From contig CAKPEZ010000005.1 in NCBI GenBank assembly GCA_934149465.1, positions 29,698-93,697 of the forward strand: a stretch of DNA of 64,000 nucleotides. Reading direction: 5' to 3'. Within the stretch, counting starts at the first letter, position 1, and each line of letters begins with the position of its first letter. Source of the DNA: an uncultured Bacilli bacterium (GTDB taxonomy: Bacteria > Bacillota_I > Bacilli_A > RF39 > UBA660). The notes beneath the pieces are model-generated. The model did no database searches. It worked only from the letters and a program-made list of their open reading frames with translations, and had not been told where the DNA came from. The position numbers were made by a program, and so were the translations under genes. Shown piece by piece: positions 8,429-15,109 of this stretch.

Positions 8429-9694
8429 ATGAATAAAAAAAAGGGATTTACTTTAATTGAATTATTAATGAGCATTGTTGTAATTTCTTTAATATTGGGT
8501 GCTGTTATGGTTTCTGTTCTTAGTTTAATAAATACTTCCAAAGTTAAATCGTATACTTTATTTGAAAAAAATATTTTAGAAGCTGCTAATATATATGGAA
8601 AAGAATATAGTTTAGAGATTGATTATACCGATAATGCTGAACTTGGCTTTAGGACTGCATGTCTTCCAATTCAAGTATTAATAGATAAAGGTATTACAAA
8701 GAGAACTAGCTTGGTAGATAATTATATTAAAGAAGGTAATGAAAGTGTCTTTTTAATAATTAACTCAAATGGAATTCTTTCAGCTAATATATTAAAAGGA
8801 AAATGTGAAGACAACCAAGATATTAATCCAGTAGTTGATTTTAATTCAGATTTAGTAACTGCCAATAAAGTAAGTAAGGACTACGGAGAAAATGAAGATG
8901 ATCTTCTTAAATATGTAAAAATAACTGATACTGGTGGAAGGAGCGGAAGAATATATATTTTACTTAATAATAGTGCTACTACATATATGAGTGTATCTTA
9001 TGATAGTAGTGGAACATTTGAACAAAAAGTTAATGGAGATACTATAACTAAAAATTTAAATAATGTTAAGGTAAATAAAATTATTTATAAATTAGTTCCA
9101 GACGCTACTAATAAAGTTGTATCTAAAACTTTAGATTATGAAGTATTATCTTCAGTTCCTACTTTGGAGCTTACTAGTGATAGCTTGTCTTTTATAACTG
9201 GGGCGAATGTTAATTTATTAGATGGGGTTGTTTATGATGATCGAATTGTGTATAATAATAGACCATTAAATTTGAAAGTAGAAATTAATGGTAAGGAATC
9301 TACTAAGACTAGTGGAACTACTACTGATCTTGGACTTGCAATAGATAATAATACAGTTACTTATACTGTTTCTAATATTTTTGAAAAAACTAATACTAAA
9401 ACAAGAACATATACAATAAGAACAGCAACTGTAGTGCAGTATTCTACTGCTAATGAAGAAGAATATAGTACTCCTTCTTGTGGTAGTTGTGCTTGTGGTG
9501 CCCATGGAGAAGTAGTTTGTGTTGGTTGTGCAGTATGTCCTTGGGATGGAGTATCTTATGATACAGATACTAGATGTGGTACTTATAGTAATTGGAGTAC
9601 TAATAAAGGAAGCGGTTCATGCTGTAGAAAGAGAACTTGTTCAATGGATTCTAATGGTAATGTATATAACTGTAGTAATTATACTAGTTGTTAA
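8429..9694 (+). CDS. Prepilin-type N-methylation signal protein with Cys-rich C-terminus
   Basis: 421 aa beginning MNKKKGFTLIELLMSIVVIS, a textbook type IV prepilin/pseudopilin leader (cleavage after G6, F+1, E+5) followed by a ~20-residue hydrophobic helix. The rest is beta-rich and Ser/Thr/Asn-rich, and the last ~70 residues hold about 15 Cys (SCGSCACGAHGEVVC, CVGCAVC, GSCCRKRTC). Far longer than ordinary pseudopilins, so it may be an adhesin or minor pilin delivered through a type IV pilus/competence-like system. No prepilin peptidase, ATPase or platform gene is in the window. Probably functionally tied to the preceding Cys-rich gene. The ligand is unknown. Confidence 0.8.
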   Translation: MNKKKGFTLIELLMSIVVISLILGAVMVSVLSLINTSKVKSYTLFEKNILEAANIYGKEYSLEIDYTDNAELGFRTACLPIQVLIDKGITKRTSLVDNYIKEGNESVFLIINSNGILSANILKGKCEDNQDINPVVDFNSDLVTANKVSKDYGENEDDLLKYVKITDTGGRSGRIYILLNNSATTYMSVSYDSSGTFEQKVNGDTITKNLNNVKVNKIIYKLVPDATNKVVSKTLDYEVLSSVPTLELTSDSLSFITGANVNLLDGVVYDDRIVYNNRPLNLKVEINGKESTKTSGTTTDLGLAIDNNTVTYTVSNIFEKTNTKTRTYTIRTATVVQYSTANEEEYSTPSCGSCACGAHGEVVCVGCAVCPWDGVSYDTDTRCGTYSNWSTNKGSGSCCRKRTCSMDSNGNVYNCSNYTSC

Positions 9695-9726
9695 AGAGCA
9701 TTCTAGAAATAGATTGTTCTTTTTTT
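9694..9726 (+). terminator. Terminator after prepilin-like gene
   Basis: AAGAGCA and TGTTCTT form the stem (one G-U) around a ~13-base loop, followed by a run of T. It ends directly downstream of the stop codon. Confidence 0.65.
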
Positions 9727-9766
9727 ATGTATATAACATATACTGGAAATAGAAAGGAAGAGGATA

Positions 9767-10540
9767 ATGATGAGAAAAATTATACCATTTGAAAAAGAAA
9801 TAGCATTTGATACTCCTATTAATGAGATTACTAGTATCTCTTTAGAGCACACACTATCTTTAGAAGATGATAATGTTATTAGTGGAGATTTTCATATTAA
9901 TGGAGAGTATAAAATTAGTGAAGTAAGTACAATAAAAGAGAAGTATGATTATCATTTACCATTTTATATAGCACTTGATGCTCGTTATGATGTAAAAAAT
10001 ACTAAAATAGATATTGATAATTTTTATTATAAAGTTACTAATGGTAAATTAAGAGTAAATATTGATGTTTATATAGATGGACTTGTTAAAGAAGAAGCTC
10101 CTTTAGAGGAAAGATGTTATGACTTACAGGATATTCCTATTATAGAAGAAAAAAAGGAGGAGGTTAATGTTATGGATGAAGTAAAAAGTGAAGAAAAAGA
10201 TTTACCTGCTAAAGAGATAGAAGTAGAGGTAGAAAGTCCTACCACTAAAGTAGAAGTTCCTTTAGAAAAGATTGAATCATTTATTGATGAAAGGAAAAAC
10301 GATATGGATAAAGTACTTGAAGAAATGCTTCAAAATAGTGATAAAAAGAGTTTTTTTGATAGTTTAGATGGAAATGAAACTTATTCTAGTTATTATGTTT
10401 ATATTGTAAAAGAAGAAGATAATATTGATAAGATTTTAACTAAATATAATATTAGTAAAGAAGATTTGGCATCATATAATGATATAAGTAATATTAAAGT
10501 TGGAGATAAGCTTATTATTCCAGAAGTAAAAAATGAATAA
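9767..10540 (+). CDS. SpoVID-like protein with C-terminal LysM domain
   Basis: 257 aa. The N-terminal ~110 residues are beta-rich and read like the SpoVID morphogenetic domain: EITSISLEHTLSLEDD, ISGDFHINGEYKI, HLPFYIALDARYD, IDNFYYKV. The middle is a charged Glu/Lys linker. The last ~50 residues (YYVYIVKEEDNIDKILTKYN to VGDKLIIPE) form a LysM peptidoglycan-binding module. In B. subtilis SpoVID directs coat encasement of the forespore and sits next to ysxE; the same order is seen here, the next start overlapping this stop by 8 bases (ATGAATAA). The match is by eye, and the organism's ability to sporulate is unproven. A strong in-frame internal start is noted separately at 10153-10174. Confidence 0.75.
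   Translation: MMRKIIPFEKEIAFDTPINEITSISLEHTLSLEDDNVISGDFHINGEYKISEVSTIKEKYDYHLPFYIALDARYDVKNTKIDIDNFYYKVTNGKLRVNIDVYIDGLVKEEAPLEERCYDLQDIPIIEEKKEEVNVMDEVKSEEKDLPAKEIEVEVESPTTKVEVPLEKIESFIDERKNDMDKVLEEMLQNSDKKSFFDSLDGNETYSSYYVYIVKEEDNIDKILTKYNISKEDLASYNDISNIKVGDKLIIPEVKNE
10153..10174 (+). promoter_or_regulatory. Strong internal ribosome binding site and in-frame ATG
   Basis: Inside the SpoVID-like gene, AAAGGAGGAGG is followed by ATG at 10172, which is in the gene's own frame. If used, it would give a ~122-residue product made of the charged linker plus the LysM domain, without the morphogenetic domain. The SD match is better than the one for the gene's first ATG. Could also be chance in a Lys/Glu-rich stretch (KKEEV). 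Confidence 0.45.
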
Positions 10541-11429
10541 TGATTATCGATCTTTACTTAGAAAATATGAATTACATCCTAAAAAGGTTACGATTTATAA
10601 AAATGCTAAAGTATTTGATACTAAGGAAGGAACATTCGTTTTTAAAAAGAGAAGACAAGATTTAACTAATACTTATTCTTATTTGCATTCTCGTTCTTTT
10701 GATTATTTTCCTAAATTAGTAAATAAAGATGATGAGTATGATATTTATGAATATGTTAATGTAGTAGATGAGCCTTTAGAACAGAAAGCTTTAGATGTTA
10801 TTAATATTATTAGCATCCTTCATTCTAAGACAACTTTTTTTAAAGAGGTAGATTTTGATGATTATAAGTCTATTTATGAGAAGATAGTAGAAGAGTTAGA
10901 AGATACTTTTAATTATTATAATAATTTAATGGAATATGTAGAAGGAGATATTTATATGTCTCCAGCTTCTTATTTATTAGCAAGAAATATAAGTACTTTG
11001 TATTCTGCGTTAGAAAAAAGTAGAACAATACTTGAGAAGTGGTATGAACTTATTAAAGATAAGAAGAATATGCGAGTTGTAAATATTCATAATAATATGG
11101 ATTTATCTCATTATTTAAAAGATCGAGATAAATCTTATTTTGTTAGTTGGGATAAGAGTAAGATAGATATGCCTATTATTGATCTTTATGTTTTTTATAA
11201 GAGGCATTACTTGGATTTTGACTTTATTGATTTACTTGATGTTTATGAGAGTAGATATCCTTTATTAAAAGAAGAGAAGCTTTTATTTTATGCTAAAATT
11301 TTAATTCCTTGGAAAATTAATTTTAATGATTTAGAATATAATTTATGTATTAAAGTTCGAAATCTTTTTGATTATCTATATAAAAGTGATGAGTTAACTA
11401 AATATGGCAAACCAGAAACAACTAAGTAG
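10533..11429 (+). CDS. YsxE/CotS-like spore coat kinase-fold protein
   Basis: 298 aa. Layout resembles the CotS/YsxE branch of the aminoglycoside-phosphotransferase fold: an N-terminal beta-strand segment (VTIYKNAKVFDTKEGTFVFKK), a YLHSR helix, a central helical part and VVNIHNNMDLSHYL where kinases carry the HGD catalytic loop. Here that loop reads IHNNMD, so the catalytic Asp is displaced, and DMPIIDLYVFYK corresponds to the metal-binding region. Placement immediately after a SpoVID-like gene, with overlapping stop/start, is the B. subtilis spoVID-ysxE arrangement and is the main support. Likely a coat-associated protein; enzyme activity doubtful. Confidence 0.65.
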   Translation: MNNDYRSLLRKYELHPKKVTIYKNAKVFDTKEGTFVFKKRRQDLTNTYSYLHSRSFDYFPKLVNKDDEYDIYEYVNVVDEPLEQKALDVINIISILHSKTTFFKEVDFDDYKSIYEKIVEELEDTFNYYNNLMEYVEGDIYMSPASYLLARNISTLYSALEKSRTILEKWYELIKDKKNMRVVNIHNNMDLSHYLKDRDKSYFVSWDKSKIDMPIIDLYVFYKRHYLDFDFIDLLDVYESRYPLLKEEKLLFYAKILIPWKINFNDLEYNLCIKVRNLFDYLYKSDELTKYGKPETTK

Positions 11430-11591
11430 GGCACAGTATTCAATAAGTAAGATAAAAACGTTTATTCTAAGAGGAAGGAAGATTAATATTATTATTTGAT
11501 AGAAGATAACTGTTGCTAGAATGAATGAGAGGATTAGACAAAGAAGACGTAATCCAGTACATGTAGAAGCAAAATTAAAAAATCTATTCAT
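11394..11591 (-). CDS. Possible small membrane protein on the opposite strand
   Basis: 65 aa on the minus strand, starting MNRFFNFASTCTGLRLL and containing two hydrophobic segments (LCLILSFILATVIFY and INVFILLIEYCALL). ATG at 11591 is preceded by AGGTGAA at good spacing, and codon choice looks gene-like. It converges on the ysxE-like gene and overlaps its 3' end by 36 bp. I do not recognise a family. It would be almost the only minus-strand gene in the window, so it may be spurious. Confidence 0.4.
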   Translation of the reverse strand: MNRFFNFASTCTGLRLLCLILSFILATVIFYQIIILIFLPLRINVFILLIEYCALLSCFWFAIFS

Positions 11592-11682
11592 GATATTCAC
11601 CTAGTATAGGTTATGTTTTTTTAAGAAAAGTGTTATAATTAATTATATTGATTATTTTGTTCTAATTTTGTTTAAAAACTGC

Positions 11683-11711
11683 TTGACAAAAGGGAAATAA
11701 TCTTATATACT
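11683..11711 (+). promoter_or_regulatory. Promoter of the infC-rpmI-rplT operon
   Basis: Perfect TTGACA (11683-11688), exactly 17 bp spacer, TATACT (11706-11711). It drives a ~145-base leader ending in the infC attenuator. Confidence 0.88.
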
Positions 11712-11717
11712 ACATTA

Positions 11718-11848
11718 AGAAACGGAAAGAAGATGTGTTGATCTCACCTGAATACCTTTTTATGGTGTTGGGTTAAAAAGCCACTTACGAATTGGTATAA
11801 GTGTTTTTTAGGTGAATACATATTCTTTATGTATTCATTTTTGTTTAC
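11718..11848 (+). promoter_or_regulatory. infC operon leader with attenuator (L20-leader type)
   Basis: Structured 5' leader between the promoter and infC. A hairpin CACTTA/TAAGTG lies at about 11782-11803, TCACCT near 11743 can pair with AGGTGA near 11810, and the leader ends in an intrinsic terminator (11814-11842). Leaders of this operon in Firmicutes bind ribosomal protein L20 and stop transcription before infC when L20 is in excess. I place it in that class by position and architecture, not by a covariance match. Confidence 0.65.
11814..11842 (+). terminator. Attenuator terminator in infC leader
   Basis: GAATACA (11814-11820) pairs perfectly with TGTATTC (11830-11836), followed by ATTTTTG. 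It lies just before the infC ribosome binding site, as expected for transcription attenuation. Confidence 0.75.
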
Positions 11849-11861
11849 GGAGGTGTTAGAT

Positions 11862-12383
11862 ATCGCAAGTAATTTTGAAAATCCTATAAATGAACAAATT
11901 AGATATAGGGAAATGATGGTAATTGGTCCTAGTGGTGAACAACTTGGAGTAAAGAAGAAAGAAGATGCATTAACTTTAGCTGGTTATGCTGGTTTTGATC
12001 TTGTTTTGATGAGTGATTCAACTACACCAGTTGTTTGTAAGATAATGGATTATAGTAAATTCCGCTATGAGAAGAAAAAGAAGAGCAAGGAAGCTCAAAA
12101 ACGTCAACGTGAAGCTAATGTTGAAGTTAAGGAATTTAGACTATCAGTAGCGATAGATGTTCATGATTTTAATACTAAAGTAATTAATTCTCGTAAGTAT
12201 TTAGAAAAGGGTAATAAAGTTAAAGGTAGTATTAGATTTAAGGGAAGACAAATTGCTCATCCTGAATTAGGTAAAGAAGTTCTTTTGAAGTATGCAAATG
12301 CTTTGAGTGATGTTTCTGAAATAGAACAACAACCTAAATTAGATGGAAAGAGTATGACGATAGGACTAATGCCTAAGAAGTAA
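11862..12383 (+). CDS. infC: Translation initiation factor IF-3, likely AUC start
   Basis: IF-3 checks start codons and keeps ribosomal subunits apart. The sequence has NEQIRYREMMVIGPSGEQLG, KIMDYSKFRYEKKKK and the C-terminal domain HDFNTK, KVKGSIRFKGR; 173 aa. No normal start fits: the in-frame ATG at 11829 is inside the terminator stem, the GTG at 11853 is inside the Shine-Dalgarno sequence, and the next ATG would cut into the conserved N-domain. The only codon at correct distance (8 bases) from GGAGG (11849-11853) is ATC 11862. Non-standard start codons on infC (AUU in E. coli) let IF-3 repress its own translation, so an AUC start is plausible. First gene of infC-rpmI-rplT. Confidence 0.93.
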   Translation: MASNFENPINEQIRYREMMVIGPSGEQLGVKKKEDALTLAGYAGFDLVLMSDSTTPVVCKIMDYSKFRYEKKKKSKEAQKRQREANVEVKEFRLSVAIDVHDFNTKVINSRKYLEKGNKVKGSIRFKGRQIAHPELGKEVLLKYANALSDVSEIEQQPKLDGKSMTIGLMPKK

Positions 12384-12397
12384 TAGGAGGAATAGTT

Positions 12398-12601
12398 ATG
12401 GCAAAAGTAAAGAAAAATAAAATGAAAACTCATAAAGGGACTAAGAAAGTTCTAAATATTAGAAATAGTGGTTCAATCACTATTGGTCATCCAGGTTCAA
12501 GACATAATACTGGTAAGAAAAATGCTAAGGCAAATCGTGAAAAGAGAACAAGTAGTACTTTAAATAATTCTGATTTTAAAAGAATTAAGAGTATTATATA
12601 G
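12398..12601 (+). CDS. rpmI: 50S ribosomal protein bL35
   Basis: 67 aa, very basic, beginning MAKVKKNKMKTHKGTKK with the usual RHNTGKK motif in the middle. TAGGAGGA ribosome binding site, 14 bases after infC. Middle gene of the infC-rpmI-rplT operon. Confidence 0.97.
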   Translation: MAKVKKNKMKTHKGTKKVLNIRNSGSITIGHPGSRHNTGKKNAKANREKRTSSTLNNSDFKRIKSII

Positions 12602-12621
12602 TGTAGAAGGAGGAAGAAGTC

Positions 12622-13134
12622 ATGCCAAGAGTTAAAGGTGGTACGGTTGCTCGTGCTCGTAGAAAGAAAGTTTTAAAACAAGCAGAAGGTTATTTTGGTA
12701 GTAAGCATCGTCTTTATAAGACTGCTCATGAACAAGTTATGCATTCTGGTCAATATGCTTTTAGAGATAGAAGACAAAATAAGAGAAATTTCCGTAAATT
12801 ATGGATTGTTAGAATTAATGCTGGTTGTCGTGAAAATGAAATTAGCTATTCTAAGTTTATAAGTGGATTAAATAAAGCTGGTATTATTGTTAACCGTAAG
12901 ATGTTAAGTGAGATTGCTATTGATAATCCACAAGGATTTACTGAGTTAGTTAATATTGCTAAGGATGCTTTAAATGGTAAAGCTTATAAACCAGCTTCAG
13001 AAAAAAAAGAAGAAGTAAAGGTTGAAAAGGAAGTTAAGGCTCCTAAGAAAGCAGCTTCTAAAGAAAAAGATGATACTAAGAAGTCTGCTACTAAGACAGT
13101 AAAGAAAACAGCTACTAAAAAAGAAAGTAAATAA
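12622..13134 (+). CDS. rplT: 50S ribosomal protein bL20 with long Lys/Ala-rich tail
   Basis: The first ~117 residues are standard bL20: MPRVKGGTVARARRKK, YFGSKHRLYKTA, RDRRQNKRNFRKLWI, INAGCR. Usual bL20 stops there; this one continues to 170 aa with a low-complexity tail rich in Lys, Ala, Glu and Thr (APKKAASKEK, KTVKKTATKK), similar in composition to histone H1-like tails. bL20 is an early assembly protein and the likely regulator of this operon. The tail lies on the solvent side if the fold is normal; its role is unknown. The T-box leader of asnB begins only a few bases after the stop. Confidence 0.97.
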   Translation: MPRVKGGTVARARRKKVLKQAEGYFGSKHRLYKTAHEQVMHSGQYAFRDRRQNKRNFRKLWIVRINAGCRENEISYSKFISGLNKAGIIVNRKMLSEIAIDNPQGFTELVNIAKDALNGKAYKPASEKKEEVKVEKEVKAPKKAASKEKDDTKKSATKTVKKTATKKESK

Positions 13135-13138
13135 CTAT

Positions 13139-13403
13139 GACGAAGAGAAGTATTTCTTATAATGTTACTAATAGGAAGTCAAGGATATTGGAAGCTTGAT
13201 AAGGAAAAAAGAAAGAATAACACTTCATCAGTTGCTTAGTCAAAAGCATTTTTGTGATTAGATTAAGCCGTTTGTAAAACGTTACCATTTACAGAGTTTG
13301 ATTGAACTCTTAAAAGTGATTATAGTATTTCTATAATAAATTGGGTGGTACCGCGGAATAACCAGTTTTCGTCCCTGTTTGGGATTGAGACTGGTTTTTT
13401 TAT
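13139..13403 (+). promoter_or_regulatory. T-box riboswitch, Asn (AAC) specifier, controlling asnB
   Basis: A complete T-box leader. Stem I base GACGAAG/CTTCATC encloses a specifier loop with the loop-E signature AGTA (13149-13152) opposite GAA (13215-13217); the specifier codon is AAC at 13219-13221 followed by A, i.e. asparagine. The invariant T-box TGGGTGGTACCGCG is at 13342-13355, and the terminator is at 13359-13403. Uncharged tRNA-Asn would pair with specifier and T-box and let transcription pass into asnB, which fits the gene. I see no convincing promoter between rplT and the leader, so it may be fed by read-through or by a promoter inside rplT. Confidence 0.95.
13359..13403 (+). terminator. 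T-box terminator before asnB
   Basis: AACCAGT pairs with ACTGGTT, with an inner GTCCC/GGGAT stem, followed by seven T. The 5' arm overlaps the end of the T-box domain, so antitermination excludes it. Confidence 0.9.
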
Positions 13404-13427
13404 TTATTATAGAAAGAGGGAATAATT

Positions 13428-15008
13428 ATGTGTAGTATAGCAGTATATACAAAAAATGATATTAGTTTGAAAGAATTTGAAAGAGCATCTTCTTTATTAA
13501 AGTATAGAGGACCAGATATGACGAGGATTGTTTCTGATAAGGGAATGTGGGGATTTAATCGTCTTTCTATTATGGGGGTTAGTGAAGAAGGAATGCAGCC
13601 ATTTGAGTTAGATGGGAATATGCTTGTTTGTAATGGAGAAATATATGGCTTTAGAAAGATAAAAGAAATGCTTTTAAAAAAGGGATATTCTTTTAGATCA
13701 GAAAGTGATTGTGAAGTTTTACTTCCTATGTATAAAGAATATAAAGAAAAGATGTTTTCACTTCTTAATGCAGAGTATGCTTTAGTTATGTATGATAAGA
13801 AGACAGATGATTTTATAGCAGCTCGTGATCCAATGGGGATTAGGCCACTTTTTTATGGATATTCTAAGGTAAGTAATAGCATTTTCTTTGCTTCAGAAGC
13901 TAAGGCGTTAAAAGATTTATGCAATAAAGTTATGCCTTTTCCTCCAGGATATTATTATAAGAATGGAAAGTTTACTTGTTATTTAAATTTAAGTAAGGTA
14001 GATAAGGTTTGTTATGATGATTTAGATACTATTTCTAAGAAGATAAATAAATATTTAAGTTTAGCTGTTAAATCGAGATTAGATTCTGATGTACCACTTG
14101 GATTTCTATTATCTGGAGGACTTGATTCTTCTTTAGTATGTGCTATTGCAGCTAAGTATTTAAATAAACCTATTAGGACATTTGCAATAGGAATGAGTAG
14201 GGACGCTATTGATTTAAAGTATGCTAAAGAAGTAGCTAATTATATAGGTAGTAAACATACTGAAGTTATTATGGATGAAAAGGAAGTTTTAAAAGTATTA
14301 AGAGAAGTTATTTATCATCTTGAGACTTATGATATTACGACAATAAGGGCATCTATTGGAATGTATATATTAACTAAGTGGATTAGAAATAATACTGATA
14401 TTAGGGTTATTATGACTGGTGAAGTAAGTGATGAATTATTTGGTTATAAATATACAGATTTTGCTCCTAATAGTGAAGAGTTTCAAAAAGAAAGTGAAAA
14501 GCGTGTTAGAGAGTTATATATGTATGATGTTTTAAGAGCTGATCGTTGTATATCTGGAGCTTCTTTGGAGGGAAGAGTTCCATTTGCTGATAAGAACTTC
14601 GTTAAGTATGTACTTTCTTTAGATCCAAAGAGAAAGATGAATACTTATGGAATTGGTAAATATTTACTTAGAAAAGCTTTTGAAGGTGATTATTTACCAA
14701 GAGATATTTTAATGAGGGAAAAGGCTGCTTTTAGTGATGCAGTAGGGCATTCGATGGTAGATTATCTAAAAGAATACGCAGAAAGTATTTATAGTGATGA
14801 AGAGTATGAAAGAAAAAGACATTTATATTTAGAGCATACTCCTTTTACAAAAGAATCTTTATTATATAGAGAAATATTTGAGGAGTATTATCCATCTATG
14901 AGTAATATGATTACAGATTTTTGGATGCCAAATAAATCTTGGCAAGGATGTAATGTAGATGATCCTTCTGCTAGGGTATTAAAAAATTATGGAAATAGTG
15001 GTAAATAA
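13428..15008 (+). CDS. asnB: Asparagine synthase (glutamine-hydrolysing)
   Basis: Makes Asn from Asp, ATP and glutamine. After Met removal Cys2 (MCSIAVY) is the glutaminase nucleophile; the class II amidotransferase domain shows YRGPD, FNRLSIMG, VCNGEIYG and ESDCEV. The synthetase domain has the PP-loop SGGLDSS near residue 230 and TGEVSDELFGYKY further on. 526 aa, within family range. Expression is expected to respond to Asn starvation through the Asn-specific T-box just upstream, a strong independent support of function. Followed by its own terminator, so probably monocistronic. Confidence 0.96.
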   Translation: MCSIAVYTKNDISLKEFERASSLLKYRGPDMTRIVSDKGMWGFNRLSIMGVSEEGMQPFELDGNMLVCNGEIYGFRKIKEMLLKKGYSFRSESDCEVLLPMYKEYKEKMFSLLNAEYALVMYDKKTDDFIAARDPMGIRPLFYGYSKVSNSIFFASEAKALKDLCNKVMPFPPGYYYKNGKFTCYLNLSKVDKVCYDDLDTISKKINKYLSLAVKSRLDSDVPLGFLLSGGLDSSLVCAIAAKYLNKPIRTFAIGMSRDAIDLKYAKEVANYIGSKHTEVIMDEKEVLKVLREVIYHLETYDITTIRASIGMYILTKWIRNNTDIRVIMTGEVSDELFGYKYTDFAPNSEEFQKESEKRVRELYMYDVLRADRCISGASLEGRVPFADKNFVKYVLSLDPKRKMNTYGIGKYLLRKAFEGDYLPRDILMREKAAFSDAVGHSMVDYLKEYAESIYSDEEYERKRHLYLEHTPFTKESLLYREIFEEYYPSMSNMITDFWMPNKSWQGCNVDDPSARVLKNYGNSGK

Positions 15009-15017
15009 TTAATTATA

Positions 15018-15064
15018 AAAAAAGAAGTAATTTACAATTTATTAAGTAATACTTCTTTTTTATT
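15018..15064 (+). terminator. Terminator after asnB
   Basis: AAAGAAGTA (15021-15029) pairs with TACTTCTTT (15050-15058), followed by further T. Loop of about 20 bases. Confidence 0.75.
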
Positions 15065-15109
15065 TTCTTATTTTATAGTATAATATCTTTAGAAAGTAGG
15101 ATGATAAAG

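Noticed and set aside
11829..11861. ATG 11829 or GTG 11853 as infC start
   Set aside because: The first is in the terminator stem without a ribosome binding site; the second overlaps the Shine-Dalgarno sequence itself.
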